Positions 22,300 to 34,980 of a stretch of 64,000 nucleotides of DNA are shown here, piece by piece; the first letter of the stretch is position 1; each line of letters starts with the position of its first letter. The DNA comes from Ceratorhiza oryzae-sativae (lineage: Eukaryota; Basidiomycota; Agaricomycetes; Cantharellales; Ceratobasidiaceae), in assembly GCA_030998015.1 (NCBI GenBank), contig JARWMV010000020.1, positions 186,001 to 250,000 of the forward strand, written 5' to 3'. The notes below the pieces were generated by a model that worked only from the letters and a program-made list of their open reading frames with translations, was not told the DNA's origin and made no database searches. Position numbers and translations under genes: made by a program.

Positions 22300-24043
22300 T
22301 CGGGGATGGTGGCAAAGACTGCCCGTGTCTTGTTTTCGTCACGTGACTCAGCCTGTCCGGAATCCTGATACCACGTTCTTGAATTAAATCCTTGTCCATC
22401 ATACAACCAGAAATGTGTTGTTATTCGAGTAAAAAATTTCTCGGGTTAACATGTGATAGCGGTATACTCCTCCAAACCTTTTTACCAACCAAGCCACAGA
22501 GGATACCAAAACTGTGCCGGCATCTTCCGCCGGGCGCTACAGCTTGGGTGATTCTCAGTAGTTTGGCCAGCAAAACCGACTTTCGCTGAGTGTCCGGGAT
22601 GGAGCCGAGGCTTTGACCACTCTTAACGTCGATATATTCAGCATTTATCCGGACACATCGCGGCCGCTTCTCCTTTCAACTTAAATATTCTACCAACCCC
22701 AAGTTTTACTACTCACAGATTTAACTCGACCGGAATCTGATGCAAGTGCCCTTGAATAGAGTGTCGCAATGAGCCTCGCTCGGGGCCATATAAATATACA
22801 TCCACACCGCCACATAATGATGACGCCGCAGGCACGGGTCACAAGCCGACTCACCATAAATCTCCCCCCCCCCCCAAATTCCTCGAGTAGCCGCTTCGGG
22901 GACTCTATTGAGCGGCTTTTCTCCCCGTGACTAGGTGACGCTTCGAATCCCGGTGCCCTCTCCGGGAACGTATACCGCATATATATTCCTTCGGTTACCT
23001 CTCTGTCAGACCTTGGAAACACGCCAACGATTCTACCAGAAAATCAGAAATATTCCCAACCCGAAACTTACGGGGTTCCCTTGAATCTTGTCATTGATAA
23101 TCCCCGAACCTGCACCTAATGGGCCTTACAGACGGAGCCTTCAAGGTTCGAGGATTACTCCCTGTTTTTCAACGATGCGTAGCCAAGGAACACATGAAGC
23201 CGGCGAATATACTGAAAATGCCCCACCCTCTATGACTAGATCGAGTAGCTGCGCTTCATGGCTCACTCATGACACCTCTGGCATTTCCTTACGTTTGTGC
23301 TTCCCCCAGACATCGCCCACACCCAGGTATACTCGAGAAAATCGTTGACATTTTAAATGAAGCTTAGAAACAGCATCAAACACGTAGTATCCTATGCTTC
23401 ACTCATCCACAATTTCCCGTTCAAAAGTCCTGAAATAGTATCTCGCTGAAGTGCAGCGGATGACGAGGTGAAAGACTGATCCCCCGGCGTTCGATTGCGC
23501 TTTACACTGGTTGTATACAGAAGGGATCTAACGAGAATGCTTGAACTTACTTGATCATTTTCTATGTTCGCGTTTGGTTGTCCGCCCCTGCATTGTGGGT
23601 GGCTGAGTGGTCAATGAGACTATTGAATCAAGCTCTTCAACGCGTTTACCATCCGCTATCCAGAGCCACTGTTACCTTAATGAGTCAGAAGTACTAATTC
23701 GACCAATTTGCCTGATTCTATCACACAAAGGGTGGCGCAAGATGCGGTATCGAGCGTGTCCTCAATTTCAAACTCGGTACCTGGCCGCCTAGTCACGAAC
23801 TACCTGGTGCGTCACCTGCATTTCCCACGATAGCATAAGCTTCGTAACAACGTGAAACACTAAATGCGATAGCGAAACGAGTCGAAGACACAACGGGTTG
23901 GTGATGTGGATGTAATTTGAAATGGAGTATCGACCAATAGACAAAGGGGTGTCTCTCCACAGCACAGCCTTAGACATCGCTTTTTTTAAATTGGCCGACA
24001 GCCCGTGAACAACCACCTCTATCTCTTACTCACATCCGATACA
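22300..24043. other. intergenic, no supported gene
   Basis: Contains the divergent upstream regions of the zinc-finger gene (-) and of the gene starting at 24044 (+). A C13 run lies at about 22864-22876. No open frame here shows a known domain or convincing splice structure. Confidence 0.4.
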
Positions 24044-25657
24044 ATGTCATTCGCTCAGAAAAATGGTCTTCTCGGCGGGTCTAAGACTAGAATGCTCGCA
24101 GCAGGAAATAAACTCTCAGGCTCGTCGCTCAACCAACGCGATCAGCAACCGCACAAGATTGGCTTCCCGGACGGATGGAGGACCGGGCCAACCGAGGAAT
24201 GGTATCGATCACAAGCAACGACTAGGTTCACTCACCTCCAATACCGAAAAGAACGAGAAGCACCTTTCTTACACGAGTTTGTCGTTGCTGAACTCGATAA
24301 TGGGACTATATGTCGCTTTGATCGTCGCGGGGACGTTGATACGCGCGCGAATGCATTCACATTGGAAGGCATGCAAGCCGAAGATACTGCTCACGTCATC
24401 AATCGCAGTCAACCCCAGTGGGCTGAAACTCACAACAATTCAGACATAGTTCTACGGGTCGAGTTCCCAAATGGTCAAGATTTGCTTGCTATACTGGCCG
24501 TATGTTATGGGATACAAAAGGACTCTCAAACTCGCGCATACACCCTTACCAAGTACAACTGCTACTTCCTCTCATGGACCGTAATTACTGCTACCGCTCG
24601 GATGACGGTGGACTGGGCCATGATATGTAAAGACGCCGCCAAATGGGAGGATCTGGTCAGCACGACGATCGATGGCTTGAATTCTCGCCTTCCAATAGCG
24701 ATCGGGCAAAAGGAAAAGCTCGCTCGATATTTCGTAGAAAAGATCGCACGCCTCCGTTGAATCCTGAGCCCCCTCATTTTGTTGGTCTCCCTCAGCTTAT
24801 AACGGCCCTTCGCAAAGCACTCTTCGAGACACGCCGAGATGCAGAGGGGTTTAGCCAATTATCCTTCAATCCAAGGTGGATACCGTCGTACGCCAGATAT
24901 CCCAAGCGGCGGTGAAACAAGCCGCACACGAGAGCGCACGGAATCATGCTGGGCTTGTCGCACGCGATGCTGCTATGGAAGCTGTCATCGAGACCATGTG
25001 GAGAACCATTTTGCTTCTGAAAACGGCGGCCAACGTTGGGAAGATCAGTCCAAATTGGTCGAGGGGTCGATTTGGAAGGCGGCCATTGCAGCAGCAGATT
25101 CCGATGCACAGGTACAGGGAGATGATACTGGTACAACGAGCTGGGAAAGGGCTTGGGATATTTCATGGGAGGAGAGTCAGGATGGAACAGCCTCAGGGGA
25201 GGGTAGGCAGACCGTCAAAGCCACTGCTATCTCTGAGCAAGCTACCATATCCTTGAGTGCTAAAGAGGCATGGAGAAATTCATGGCTAGAAGCATGCAAA
25301 GCGAGCAATGAATACGTGCCTTTGGTTACTGAGGGGGTATCCGATTACGTGAAGAAAAACCTGCCCGACTCACTCTCCAATGCACTTTCGTTTGATATTG
25401 TGAGTAAGCGTGATGAATCATGACTTGATGGACGCTAATGTATCTATCCTTAGCCGGATCCGAGTATCCGTAATGTGTTGAATATCGGCTCGGACAAAAC
25501 AAACTCGCAGTTGCAGCTTTGTGTGCAAAGCAGGATACGAGACCACTGTCTGCGGCTCAGGAATATGGGCTTTCCTCAAGATCCCTTGGATATTGAAGAA
25601 TCAATGCAACGTATTTGGGTCCAGGCGCTGGGAGTGTTGGAGGTTCAAGGCGACTAA
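24044..25657 (+). CDS. lineage-specific protein, possible permuted papain-like domain (copy 2, frame broken)
   Basis: A paralogue of the gene at 14.2-15.8 kb, on the opposite strand. ATG at 24044 (acaATGTCA) starts MSFAQKNGLLGGSKTRML. It keeps the same key positions: HEFVVAELDNGTICRFDRR and YTLTKYNCYFLSWTV, so His and Asn-Cys are conserved between the copies. The C-terminal half has ARDAAMEAVIETMWRTI and AWRNSWLEACKASNEY. A frame change around 24735-24775 may be a short intron (35 nt) or an indel. A second shift at a TTTT run (25009-25012) has no splice signal and is best read as a one-base loss. The last intron (after FDI, about 25400-25452) precedes PDPSIRNVLNIGSD and a stop at 25657. It is either a recent pseudogene or an assembly indel. 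Confidence 0.6.
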
Positions 25658-25930
25658 TGCGAAATTATAATTTTATTCAGTCGCTGGTTATTTATGAACA
25701 CCAATTTTCTGTCTACAAAATAACGTACACCTGGCTAAAGCAAGTCATTGGCTTTGCGTGCTCGCGAATCGATGTACTCCGTATACCGACCCCTCAATCA
25801 ATCACATGACCTTTATACGTTTGTGCGGGACGACATGTTCATGACTGATAATATTGGTGTTAGTAAAGATACTACGCGCTACAAACTGTCCTGAGATGAT
25901 AATAAAAATACAAAGCACGAATACGTTAAT

Positions 25931-27480
25931 CTATGCTAAAAATGTACGCGTAATCATATTGAATGATCCATTGGTGTATCCAAGAACAAGGCATTTATTG
26001 CGTAGTCCAAACTTGATATCGAAGATCAAATTCGTCTTCCTCGATAATGTTGATGATGCGATCGTCGTGAACGCGGTGGGTCTCGAAAGTAGTATTTCTC
26101 CTTTGGAACCTGGATCCCTATCGCCCCGGTTGTCGTCGGATTTCTTGAGCCGCCTCATTAGTTTTGGTTGTGTGTCGAACCATACCTTCACGTGCTCTGG
26201 AAGGTAGTGAACGAGATCTGTTGTTTGTTTCTGTTGAATATAGAATGAGCCTTCACTGAAAGAGTAATTGGTTCTACAAATACACACCAATTAACCAATG
26301 CCGGGTGATTCGCCAAGCCGGGGCGCAATCAAACTGCCAGATCTAATGTTCTTCGTGAGCAGCCTCTCGGGAGCTGAATTCACATATCCTAGACCTACTT
26401 CCTTAGGATGCATACGGCCATCTTTTCCACGTCGAGCCCAGCCGGCAAATATATTCTCATTCATCGTTAGTGCAAATGACGCGTTCCACAGAGTCTGGGA
26501 GCCTAGGGGGGAAAATGCCCATCCGTTACCTGTTGTGTAATGCGTAACACAGCTCATAAATACCTTGCGATGGTTCTATTGAGTAGCCCCAAGGGAGTCT
26601 CCATCTGTCGGTTGTCTGAGTGTATATTCTAGCTCAACGTAAAGTTTAACTTGGATATGAATCCTCCCACTCACAGTTGACCGCCACACATCTGTGTTGA
26701 AGTGAAGTGGGTGGGTGTGAATGGGCCCCCCGCAGAAAATAATTGACTCACTGGACGACACTACATTCCTCCATGGACACACCGGTGGACATTGATTCGT
26801 AGTCTTGACAAAGATCGGCTGCTAGGTTGGTGTGCTTGACATAGCGTTTAGGTCATGTTTCCGACGAACCACATTCGAGGGGCAAACTTACTAACATATG
26901 CGTTAACTGAAACGTAGCGGATATCCCCTCTTCACCAAAGCCGAAAATACTTTCCGAAAAGCTTAATAAATACGTCATTGATGCTACCAAAGCTTACCAT
27001 ATAATATCTCCCCTTTCATGTATCTTGACGATATATTCAAAGGCTTCTTGGACATGACTCATGGGGGCGAGTGCTGTTAGAGACCTCGGTAAAAGGTATT
27101 TTTCACACCAGGCGGGCATTTGCTTACATGATTTTCTTCGCTTATCCGTGTTCTGCTGCTCTATAACGACATCTTTCACAATCTGCCTTTGCGGAAGATC
27201 TCGCTTTACCCAGGTGTCTGCTCGGAATTATTCCTAGGGGATCAAATCATGTTGAGCTGTAGATAGAAAGGTGCTCACACCAGCGAGTTAGCCACGCTGC
27301 AGAAATCAGTGGACATTCGCGAGTGGCAACACAATGATCAAACTCACATCGTGATTCACGGAAGATTATGAGGATAGTTTTGGGCGGCCGGTCAACTAAC
27401 GTCATGCAATCACTCGACATAGTCAATAGGAAGATATTCAGGATGACCACCGTAAGGATAAGGCTTCTATTTATGAAGAG
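25931..27480 (-). other. unrecognised, coding-like minus-strand pieces
   Basis: Several minus-strand frames look like exons of one gene: ILNIFLLTMSSDCMTLV (hydrophobic) with RPPKTILIIFRES near 27.4 kb, VKRDLPQRQIVKDVVIEQQ near 27.2 kb, WCEKYLLPRSLTALAPMSH near 27.1 kb, NGWAFSPLGSQTLWNASF near 26.5 kb, and EHVKVWFDTQPKLMRRLKK near 26.2 kb. Plausible GT..AG ends lie between some of them. I do not recognise the family and could not join them without stops, so this may be a decayed gene. Confidence 0.25.
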
Positions 27481-27499
27481 GCGTGGTGCGAAAGGCCAA

Positions 27500-28200
27500 T
27501 CAGGTTAAGCTCGAGTCATGCAAGCCTACGAGGCCTACAGCATGCTGTTCGCGGATCGGGGCTACCGCACAGCCAGGCTAATCGCCCGAGAACATACGCC
27601 CAAAGAGATCCGAGTTTGTGCTATTTGATATTATTATTCGGGTGACTTGTGGATGGATCATCTCGGCCTAGATATACCAATTCATGGGGTGTAGCACAGC
27701 AGCGATTAGACCTGCGTGCACATCTTGGGACGTGCCAAAAACAAGCTGTGCCGTGGAGGCCAGGGATGTACTTGTTGCGAGCTGCTGCTGAGGACAAAGG
27801 ATGGCTGTGGAGCGCACGCATCGTCCTTTCAACGCTGGTCGCCGTGGTAGTCTGGTGATGAGCATCGCCACCATTCGCGTCTCACCCCAGCGTTGAAATT
27901 GGGTTTCATCCGTTTCTGGGGATGGCACGGCCATGCATATATGCACTGCCTCGATGTGACTGAGTTGTTCGTCATCCGCAAGCGCGAAGCTTCAACGTGT
28001 TCCGCATTGCAGTGCCCAGCTTTTATCCACGTATTTTACGAATTATTTCCGGCTAATTGGAAGGAATTTGTGTGCATTTGTATATGTGTTAATCACGAGT
28101 CGCCAAACAGAATGCCCTTCGAGGGTTATAGAATAAGCATTGAGTAGCCGCCATCTAATCTTAAACAACTACATTTGAATACTAAAACCACAGGTGGATA
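27500..28200. other. no supported gene
   Basis: Short overlapping open frames occur on both strands with no domain, no splice pattern and no repeat that I can see. It is probably the 3' flank of the bestrophin-like gene. Confidence 0.35.
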
Positions 28201-28215
28201 TAGCAAACTAGGATT

Positions 28216-30245
28216 TCATGGCATACTACTCCCTTCAGCCATCCGACTATCTTGCTTCCGTTCTTCTGTGATGTGCTCAACATATTTGGCATTGCTACCC
28301 GCATCTGGCTCAGGAACATTTCTCAATCTTGACTTGTAATCTTCGTCATTGTCGCATGCCCAAATGTCGGGGCTACTCCGGCTCGGTGGCGTGCTAACAA
28401 GAGCGGCAAGCTCTCGACTAATAATGTCCCGGCAAAACGAGTCCAAGTCCAGATCGTTCTAAAAACCAAGTAAGATACCACTACCCCTGAAATTAGATCT
28501 TGTACGGACTTTGTCATACCCTATATCCCAACATTCATTGTGTTAATATCATGACTGACTGCGTGCATGCCAATCTTACCAAATGGATCTGCAATGATGA
28601 GATCAATGTTATTGCACCCGAAGATTTGGTATTCAAATAACTTACTCTCAATCTCCTCTCCCGCTACAAGAAATCCAAAGAAGAAAAATGCCTACGCCAA
28701 GAACTTCAGCTAATCATATTACAAAAACTCAGATTCTAAACGTACGGCGATTCCGGTCGCTGGTATCGTCACATATCCGAATGCGGCCCATATCTGGAAC
28801 GGCTGAGACAACATGTTAACAGCAGCTCGAAGGCGCTCAGTCATTTCAACGAACCATTAGGATAATGTAGAGTGAGCACGAGGTCCACAGGATTCCATAG
28901 CTGATTAAGGCGAAATATATAAATCGGGTCGGCTTCGTGTGGCAGCAACTCACGAAAAGGGAATGGGGTTTGTCAATATGCGCTCTAACCCAGACAATGA
29001 TTCCACCAACTGATTCAGGCTTGCAAATAACAGGTCTGCGTCGCAAATGATGAGCTCACAGGCTGTACAGTTGGAACACAAACATACTAGTAGTTGGGAC
29101 GTCTATGATGCCCTTCCGCTTCTGAAGCGCTGAAATGTATGAACTCTACAAGCTTTGTAAGCCTATCGTCCGACGTCCAATATTTTTCATACCAAATAAA
29201 ATGAGATCGCCAGGGGCACATTATGGGCACGATTCTATTGCCTTTTGTACTTGCCGATCTCTTGCCGTACATTGATTGCATATTGCTAGCCAGTGACCCG
29301 ACAAGGAGTGATAACGGCCAGATATCGTAAAGCGTCCGCCGAGGAGGGATGCTGGCTGGAGCAAGGTGAACAAGACCGTGGGGGCCAACGAACTCTTGGT
29401 ACTCCGTATTGGAACGATACTTTGATCCTCCAATCCATTCTTTTGGATGAGTTTCCTTCGACACAGCCGGTTGCGGTAGGTAGGATATGGGCTCTTGGGC
29501 CGGGGTGGAATTTCTCCTGGGATTCTTCGGAATCCTCGGGGTAAATCGAATTCGGGAGCGCATAGATCGGAAGGTATTTCACGAGGTGATACAGGTCCTC
29601 ATATTCGATTCCATCCTCTCCTCGTAGGTAATGTTTCACTCCAACACTAAATGCCTCGACCAGTTCAATGACTTTTCGTTTCTCGATTCCGGTTTGTGCT
29701 TTGGCCTTGGCCTTGGTTTCCTCACTGGGTGAATTGTTTGTGGAATCGTAGACTGGTTCGTCCGGGACATGGAACCAGACTGCCAAAAAAAAAAAAAAGC
29801 GGCCTCAGATTCTGTCAAATATACCACGTGGAAAACACACCAGTGCGAGAAAAGGTTCGAGTAGCAAGGACAATTGTAGACCACAGTTTTCGTCCTTCAT
29901 TGTAACGTTCAAATGACGACGAAGTTCGGTACTACTCAAAATTATAGATGCTCCTCCAAGGATTTGGGATCTTGCTTACCGAAATCGTAAATCCAACAAC
30001 AATGCCGTAACTGCGAGATGTGGATTTATGAGCGGATTAGGATATTGGATTTCTCCATACTTACACCGTCAGGAGCGTTGGCTGTATGCTCATATCATGT
30101 ACCTTGGCGCAGATAAGAGTAATTAAAGTAGCCCAAAGGATTGATAGGACAATCAGATTCCAAGCACGGTACAACGTAGTCGCGAAAAATGCGTTGGCTA
30201 GAGCCCAAAACGTGCCTGGAGAGTCACGCTGGTGCGGTACGTCAA
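28216..30245 (-). CDS. bestrophin-like (UPF0187) anion channel
   Basis: A membrane protein of the bestrophin/UPF0187 family, a chloride-type channel in characterised members. On the minus strand the exons read: FFATTLYRAWNLIVLSILW, YGIVVGFTIS, YRTSSSFERYNEGRKLWSTI, WFHVPDEPVYD, KVIELVEAFSVGVKHYLRGE, YDIWPLSLL, NVPLAISFYL, SSYISALQKRKGIIDVPTTS, ESLSGLERILTNPIPFS, PFQIWAAFGYVTIPATGIA, AFFFFGFLVAGEEIE, NPFGYDKNDLDLDSFCRDI, and a hydrophilic tail ending SSMP-stop at 28216. The RTSSSFERYNEGRKLW, NPIPF and ENPFGYDKNDLDLD segments are family hallmarks. One acceptor is preceded by a run of 15 T on the coding strand (29787-29801). The first exon upstream of 30245 is not resolved, so the start codon is not assigned; an ATG near 30345 is one candidate. 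Confidence 0.8.
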
Positions 30246-30349
30246 CTACATTTCACACAGTTTAATGAAAAGAGGAATACCCTAGAAAATGCGGGTATGC
30301 CAGGAACGAACTGTGATATCTAGATTCAGCGGCCAGGTCATAAGAAATG

Positions 30350-32650
30350 AACATAGGCAGCTCACATGGTTACCCATATGAGAAGAGTGTTTGCCAACCG
30401 TGGCTCTAAGTTGTCTGAGTGAGCGAAAATTTCAGCGCCTAATATCTATAGTCCTCACTGGCTCCACTCTGAGTACTCGCGCAACCCCTGTGGGCGAGCG
30501 TCAGTCATGTTCGTTACGGAGACCTGGAGTGTTGAACAGATTCAGAACGCAAAGAGTTCTAGTAAAAAGGATCTAGCGAGTGAAACTGGAACTCATGTAT
30601 TGGATGTGGCCAAGCTTTTACGCTAACTAGGCCATGTCGGCCTGCAGGCATCAGCGCCTCGATCAAGCCGATTTGGGGGGACGGAAAGGGTGTCGCGCGC
30701 CTATCGCCTCGTGGCCTCACTAAACAATCAAAGAATACGGCCGGGCGCCAAAAACATGTCATTTCTAGCCAATAGCGTCCTGAACTTTATCAGAGAGGAG
30801 TGGCGTTTCCCAAGCTCCACTACCCCCAAACCGCATTCTCGTTGAATCCCCCGCTCCTCGAGGACTTGTAGAGGATGTGGGGTGTTCTTTGCCTCGTGTG
30901 TGTCGAATCCACACATGCGGTCTACATGCAATACGATTTCCGTCGATTTTGTAGCCGAACGAGCTCATGTACCCGCAACCCAATTGGTTTGAAGTTTCTA
31001 TAATAGTGCTAGAAACCAGTTTCCTCTCGATCATCAAGGAGTACATCAAAAGCACGTAGTACACGAGGTTACGAAGGAAGCCGTTTCGCATTGCATGCGC
31101 CAAATCTCGAGGAAATGGCCTTAGGGATTGAGAATTTAAAGTCTCCCAGCCGAAAAAATGCTCATTGAGCGGCTCAGGTGCCGTTGAGCTGATTGATTTC
31201 AGATTCTGCTAGACCCAACAGTCAATCTAGGAAATGTTGCTCATTAGACACAAGGTTGTTACAGAACGCCGTCAGAATGATAGGGCCGACGGTTGACTGG
31301 GAGGATTGTGAGTTTTTCGGCATGTGAAAAGGGCGATTGTATGTACGAGATTGACTCCGTAGCCCTCGAGGCGTAAATTTCATCAGGTTTAGTAATTGTT
31401 CATTGCCCAAAAAACAGAGCTATCAGTAGGACCTATTCATTTGTACAAGCCAGACACTCGCGAAGGGGTCGAAACCAGGACAAACATAGATCAAGAGACG
31501 AACGGGTGCCACAGCGGACCAAACATCGGGAGCAAACCTGGTGACTCGAAGTGGCGCCTGCCCCTGGACTCTGTTGTTTGATTTCAACGTAGCTTTGCCG
31601 CTCGAACAAATCCACAGCTATTCCCGATTACTCCAATGCAATTGTCTAGAGCTGTCAATGATTGTTTTCTGGATCTTGTGCGTACTTTGGGCCACATAAA
31701 CGATCCGAAATCCACGCTACATTCCGCAAAATCGGTGACCCTGGCACACCCATAAACAAGTTTCTGTAAGTCTATTTAACCAACTGTACCCCAATGATAG
31801 ACAGCCCCGGCCTACCAGAAGATGTTGCCCGAACAACGAAGTGTTACGGCCAGAGTGAGACTTTCGTATGCCTCAAGTGATATCAACGCCAAGCCAAGCC
31901 TTTCTCGCTCCATAATGATTCCTATTCGTTCCACGATCGATCATTCACTCCCCATCTTTGGGGCAGCTATTTGCGCCATTTGCGCTATCATTACGAGAAT
32001 GACGCCCCGATAGTGGCACTAGTCACCTCCACTCACACACCTTGCTTCTCGATTCCTTCCATATTGCCCGATGAACTCATACTCTCGATACGTTGAACCA
32101 ATGTCAATCAAACTATCTACGTACGAGGCCAATTCGCGCCTGTGATGGGTTCGAATCACAATTCTAGGCAGTTCACTCAGCGTCCTGGCATTTTGGGTGT
32201 CGCAGCTCTGATGTCAGTCGACTGAAGTGGTTGGCAATACACCTATTCGATTGTCACGCAACAGCACGGCGCATATTTGATTGAATGGAAGCCCCTGGAC
32301 TTCCGACGTAGGGGGAACGATGCGCTCTGCGCACGACGGTATGAGCCGATTCCTTCTGGTCTTTCTTCGACACAATGAATCAGATGGCGACATTCTGTCG
32401 TTGGCGCCATTGTGAGGTTGCAATAACAAACCGAGCCACCGGATTGCGCCGCCCCGCATTCTCTACGCCCGGTCGAATCCAATCGTATGAATTAATTTCC
32501 GAGGGCTCTGGTTAGATTCCAAGAGGCAAGCAGTAATTGAAAGCGGACGAACACGAGGTACACGCTGCTCAATAGTAGAGGATGGTTCGATTGAAGGCAC
32601 GGGCGTAATGTTTCAGTGATTTTTGGGAGGCAACCCAGCGGTTGGGGTCA
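30350..32650. other. no clear gene; possible relics
   Basis: A minus-strand frame at 30765-31103 contains FLRNLVYYVLLMYSLMIER and could be a membrane-segment exon, but no partner exon or known family was found. The remainder has only short open frames. The right end is the upstream region of the small + strand gene at 32731. Confidence 0.3.
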
Positions 32651-32660
32651 TTGGCCCAGG

Positions 32661-32668
32661 TACATAAA
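32661..32668 (+). promoter_or_regulatory. TATA-like element of the small gene at 32731
   Basis: The sequence TACATAAA lies 70 bases upstream of the ATG. The paralogue at 39984 has TATAAAAA at the matching distance (66 bases), which supports a core promoter role for both. Confidence 0.4.
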
Positions 32669-32730
32669 CCTGGTCGATGGCCCTCAGTCCAGACACCCAT
32701 TCTACCGCTCTTCATTCCTCCTTCTTCGCC

Positions 32731-33323
32731 ATGCCTCTGCCAGTGCCCGACGGAATCTATCGCATCGAATTGCCGAGTAGTGACCAAGCCATCACAGATC
32801 CGGGTGAGGGTCGTTACCTCCACCTCCTCCCGCATGACGCACTGGGCGAGGATGCAAGCAAGGTTGGTCACCACGAATGGATGTTAGCGCTATATTCTCA
32901 AGCTCTATTCCCGTGGATTAGATTGAGGTCCAGTATAACCCAGAGCGTGGCGGTTACGTTCTCAAGTTTGAAAAGTCCCAAAAGTTCCTCACTTGGGAGG
33001 GGGAGCCGAGTATGAATACCAAGTTAATCACGGGGGACAAGCCTCGATACTTCACCATCAAGCAGCATGAATACTTTGAAGATCTTTATGAGTTAGTTCT
33101 TCCGTATGGTCTGCGCTCGGGTCTGGATTTGACACTATTCATTGAACCGCAGGATTGGGGTTACGGAAAACAAGAAGCTCCATCTTAACCTCGCGTTGGA
33201 ACGTATCTATCCCCCCTGGGTAAGTGGTCTACCCATTGAGTTACGTTTCTCGCTAACCCCCTTTAGGTTGCACTTTCGAGCAAACCTGAGAAGCAACCAT
33301 GGGCGTTCAAGGGGGTGTACTGA
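32731..33323 (+). CDS. small beta-trefoil-like protein, copy 1
   Basis: Four exons give about 140 residues: MPLPVPDGIYRIELPSS..DPGEGRYLHLLPHD, then IEVQYNPERGGYVLKFEKSQ, MNTKLITGDKPRYFTIK, LHLNLALERIYPPW, and VALSSKPEKQPWAFKGVY-stop. The repeated DGxYxI and GGYxLxFE strand pattern and the final Trp-x-Phe resemble beta-trefoil protease inhibitors (family I66, mycocypin-like) or lectins of mushrooms. That fold and role are inference. There is no signal peptide, so the product is cytosolic. Introns lie at about 32866-32924, 33090-33150 and 33217-33267, the last two at positions shared with copy 2. Copies follow at 39984 and 41624. Confidence 0.7.
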
Positions 33324-33329
33324 AGGGGA

Positions 33330-34280
33330 GAGAAATGTTACCGTGTCATAAGATTTTGAAGCAATAAATCCTTTTGTGTAACGTGCATTGCGAACGTAGT
33401 GCGTGTTTTGTTACTGGTCGCGTGATATTGGGGCAGTGGGTGCTTTCCGTAGCGGCTAACGCTAGACTAGGCTGAGCTAAAGTCTGAATGACGTGATGTA
33501 TCAATGACTGATTACTCCTTTTTGCATCCCTGCACGCGTAGTTTAATTTCGCTTTGGCTTCAGCTCTTAAGGGAATGCCTCCAGTTCAAGCAGTTGAAAT
33601 AGTTTAACCTCATGACTCCACCGTGGGTAATAGCCAGTCGGGTTGCGCTTCGGTCAATCTTGCTCTCTGACGCTCTCTAACCACGCTTGCTTCTCAAATG
33701 TGTTCCACCATGACTGATAGGGAAATCGCAAGGAAGATACGAATTGAATTTACACTATAAACAAGACCATCAATGCACTTTGGCCTTAGTGGTGGGCGAT
33801 TATGTGGGTAAGCGATCTAATCAATTAATTGAAAGTCAACTTGTATTTTAATCTTGATCAGGGGTTGTGATACGGCTCACTGGTGGCCCTTCAAGGTTGT
33901 ATCGAGTGGTAGCTTTGGCTTCACCTATGGTGAAACATTGATGAATCGTTCTCCGAGCTCGGATGTAAGCGCTTGGATCTTCAGATATATCATGTTGTGT
34001 TCTTACTTCCCTCTCAAACAAGCGACTAAAAGCTTGCAAAGACCTGTATCAATTAGGCAAAAGCATAATACAAATCTCGCCGGATCCCTCCCGAGGCAAA
34101 ATGTCGTCCGAAGGCTGGTGGTGAACAGGGCTACTTTCCAATGTACATGTGTCCCAAAGTCCCGTTGCGTTGATCAAATCTATCATTCGTATTAGTAGAA
34201 TAAATAACCATTCCAGCGCCGTTATCTGTTTACTAGAATTAGAGCCGGTTTCTTGCCTGTAAGGGTTACCGAATAGAGTT
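33330..34280. other. intergenic, no supported gene
   Basis: A + frame at about 33854-34195 has no recognisable domain. The stretch separates the small + strand gene from the minus-strand glucanase relic. Nothing else stands out. Confidence 0.35.
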
Positions 34281-34285
34281 AAAAT

Positions 34286-34700
34286 TTAGGACAGATTTAG
34301 GTTGTGAGCACTTCTGAAGAGAGCAAACCAAGAATATCGTTCAATCCAGTCAAGAGTGTCTAGATAGCCGATCCTCGAGTTGATAAAATTGGCAACAAGT
34401 AATTTGGACGTGCGAGATAATATGCTCCGCACAAAATTTAGCAAGCATAGAATACCTTTGTCGTCTGAAGATTTCTCTCCAAATTCTGTAATCCAGATTG
34501 GATATGCCGGAGGCCTCCCGTGGATGCCCCAGACGTAGTCGTAGAATGCTCCAATTCCCGATCTGCACTAGTGGATTGGAACGAAATCGACACTGCAATT
34601 GGTACACGCCTTCAGGAAACCAGAGAGCCATTGCCGGGCACTGGGGCATTGGTAACGTGACATAACAATCTCGGTGGGACTATGCTCAAATGGTTTCAGG
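34286..34700 (-). pseudogene. GH128-like (Asl1-type) glucanase relic
   Basis: One minus-strand frame matches the second half of a fungal glycosyl hydrolase catalytic core (beta-1,3-glucanase type): RQWLSGFLKACTNCSVDFVP, then IH, then a TAG at 34568-34570 where the family has Trp, then FYDYVWGIHGRPPAYPIW with ITEFGEK (catalytic Glu region), and LDTLDWIERYSWFALF, with a stop at 34286. The N-terminal half of the enzyme is not recognisable upstream, and no signal peptide was found. The Trp-to-stop change and missing N-terminus indicate a pseudogene. An intron may sit between the catalytic Glu segment and LDTLDW. Confidence 0.65.
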
Positions 34701-34980
34701 CCACAATCAACGCCATCGGGCACAAGTTGTGTGTGCGCCATGCTTTATATCAGCCCTCTGTCCAGGGTGATACATGAATCTCACTTTAGGCATGGATACT
34801 GAAGATTGCTCAAGAACAAGAAATTGAGCTGCGTAGCAGAACAATATTCAGATTGGCTGAGTCCTATCACTCCTATTGAGATGTAGCACATGAACGAGGC
34901 TATGACATTCAGAAATGTCATGCATTCTGCAAAAGAGAAAAACAATCGACGCTAGATCCTGCAGATCATATCATCCATAT

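Noticed and set aside
22864..22876. C13 run (and the G10 run near 42551) as possible functional sites
   Set aside because: Simple homopolymers in non-coding DNA with no associated signal; they are likely slippage tracts and weak points of the assembly.
22880..22980. GCTTCGAATCCC, similar to a tRNA B box
   Set aside because: No cloverleaf with matching acceptor stem or A box can be folded around it.
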